DNA of 48,797 nt, taken from NCBI GenBank assembly GCA_947629755.1, contig CANREY010000005.1:1-48797 (forward strand), read 5' to 3'. Both the position numbers and the translations under genes were made by a program. The notes under the pieces are model-generated. The model did no database searches, was not told where the DNA came from, and saw nothing but the letters and a program-made list of their open reading frames with translations. Source of the stretch: an uncultured Oscillospiraceae bacterium. Its GTDB lineage: Bacteria; Bacillota; Clostridia; Oscillospirales; Oscillospiraceae. The number at the start of each line of letters is the position of its first letter. Within the stretch, counting starts at the first letter, position 1. Below, one piece after another: positions 48,027 through 48,797 of this stretch.

Positions 48027-48797
48027 ATGAGAACACCGAATTTTTACGGCACAAACGATCAGGGCGATTGCGATCAGCCCTGTTGCGGCGGTAACGTCAT
48101 AAATTGCGGCGGAGCCACCCCCTGCCCCGGTCCCAGAGGCCCCCAGGGCGTCCCCGGTCCCCAGGGCCCTCAGGGCCCCATAGGTCCCGTGGGCCCGCAG
48201 GGCCCCCAAGGCCCTCAGGGTGAGCCCGGCCCCGCCGGTGCTACGGGAGCCACCGGAGCTACCGGCGCCACCGGCCCCATCGGCCCGCAGGGCCCCCAAG
48301 GCCCTCAAGGTGAGCCCGGCCCCGCCGGAGCTGCGGGAGCCACAGGCGCAACCGGCGCCACCGGCCCCATTGGCCCGCAGGGTCCCCAAGGGCCCGTCGG
48401 CGCTACGGGCGCTACGGGAGCCACCGGCCCGCAGGGCCCTGCCGGTCCCGCCGGAACGGCGGCCACCATTGAGATCGGCACTGTCACCACCGGCGCGCCG
48501 GGAACTCCCGCCAGCGTCACCAACACCGGCACCGATACCGATGCCATTCTGAACTTCGTTATCCCCCAAGGCGCAACCGGCGCAACAGGCGCGACCGGCC
48601 CTGCCGGTGCAACAGGCCCCGCTGGTCCGCAGGGACCCGTCGGCGCTACGGGCGCTACCGGGGCCACCGGAGCCACCGGCCCGCATGGTGCACTGGTTTA
48701 TACACAACCGCCAAAACGCTTGAAAATACTAAAGAAAATATCCTCCCTCTATAACAAACCGGCGTCGGCGGATTACAAATCTTTAATGCTGTTACCT
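48027..48797 (+). CDS. Collagen-like Gly-X-Y repeat protein (partial, open at window end)
   Basis: Probably a surface or exosporium protein, as in spore-forming clostridia. AGGAGG lies six bases before the ATG at 48027. The N-terminus is cysteine-rich ([20 protein letters not shown]), then Gly-X-Y triplets begin ([20 protein letters not shown]), alternating GPQGPQ blocks with GATGAT blocks. A non-collagen insert ([20 protein letters not shown] through [10 protein letters not shown]) splits the repeats; it recurs in clostridial collagen-like proteins. Near 48680 the triplets stop abruptly and the frame goes on with an AT-richer, basic segment ([20 protein letters not shown]), open to the window edge. 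The true C-terminus is not visible. Confidence 0.82.
   Translation, partial: MRTPNFYGTNDQGDCDQPCCGGNVINCGGATPCPGPRGPQGVPGPQGPQGPIGPVGPQGPQGPQGEPGPAGATGATGATGATGPIGPQGPQGPQGEPGPAGAAGATGATGATGPIGPQGPQGPVGATGATGATGPQGPAGPAGTAATIEIGTVTTGAPGTPASVTNTGTDTDAILNFVIPQGATGATGATGPAGATGPAGPQGPVGATGATGATGATGPHGALVYTQPPKRLKILKKISSLYNKPASADYKSLMLLP

Noticed and set aside
47994-48707. 237-codon minus-strand frame rich in Gly, Ala and Ser
   Set aside because: Mirror image of the collagen-like repeats; the plus-strand frame has a proper ribosome site and known repeat pattern.

Overview
The window reads as a GC-rich, spore-forming clostridial genome, most like gut Oscillospiraceae/Ruminococcaceae. The basis is the sporulation genes yqfC, yqfD and ylbJ, the Bacillota-style gene order phoH-ybeY-era-yqzL-recO, LplB/LplC-type sugar permeases, DUF624 and a collagen-like surface protein. 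This placement is inference from gene content; no rRNA or tRNA gene was seen.

Region 1 (1-14934) is a pectin / rhamnogalacturonan and rhamnose locus. A lipoprotein and two permeases (minus strand) would import oligosaccharides. An AraC regulator sits beside them. Going rightward are a DUF624 membrane protein, an unrecognised one-helix protein, a GH115-like glucuronidase and a GH28 polygalacturonase, both enzymes without signal peptides. A second AraC regulator is divergent from rhaB-rhaA-rhaD. About 16-bp operator repeats spaced 19-20 bp apart lie at the three promoters controlled by, or next to, the first AraC gene.

Region 2 (15259-22400) holds a family 4 uracil-DNA glycosylase, a DUF2156 protein, a GNAT acetyltransferase, an AT-richer sigma/anti-sigma pair, the helicase gene pcrA and a HAD phosphatase.

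Region 3 (22466-36523) begins with a tightly overlapping membrane-lipid operon (PAP2-like, flippase-like, pssA, psd) that runs into nucleoside salvage: deoC, deoD, a BMP-type nucleoside ABC importer (four genes) and udp. Convergent to these are cdd, deoB and a larA homologue. Together they would import nucleosides, split off the base and pass (deoxy)ribose phosphate to glycolysis. The convergent gap at 32937-33660 is filled with hairpin-rich repeats.

Region 4 (36533-43061, minus strand) is the housekeeping and sporulation block recO, yqzL (35 codons), era, ybeY, an M32 carboxypeptidase, phoH, yqfD and yqfC. It is interrupted between ybeY and era by a 162-bp element with perfect 20-bp terminal inverted repeats.

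Region 5 (43162-48797) carries ylbJ, a small cysteine-rich protein, birA and a small membrane protein. Next is a peptidase-E-like gene broken by a 282-bp element with 29-bp inverted termini. A P-loop protein gene with an mntR-type regulator follows, then a collagen-like gene that is still open at the window edge.

The most unusual content is non-coding: two different small terminal-inverted-repeat elements, one of which splits a gene and leaves a cleanly restorable reading frame; a duplicated 226-bp unit made of five hairpins; an 11-bp minisatellite with G-runs; and a shared operator architecture in the pectin locus.
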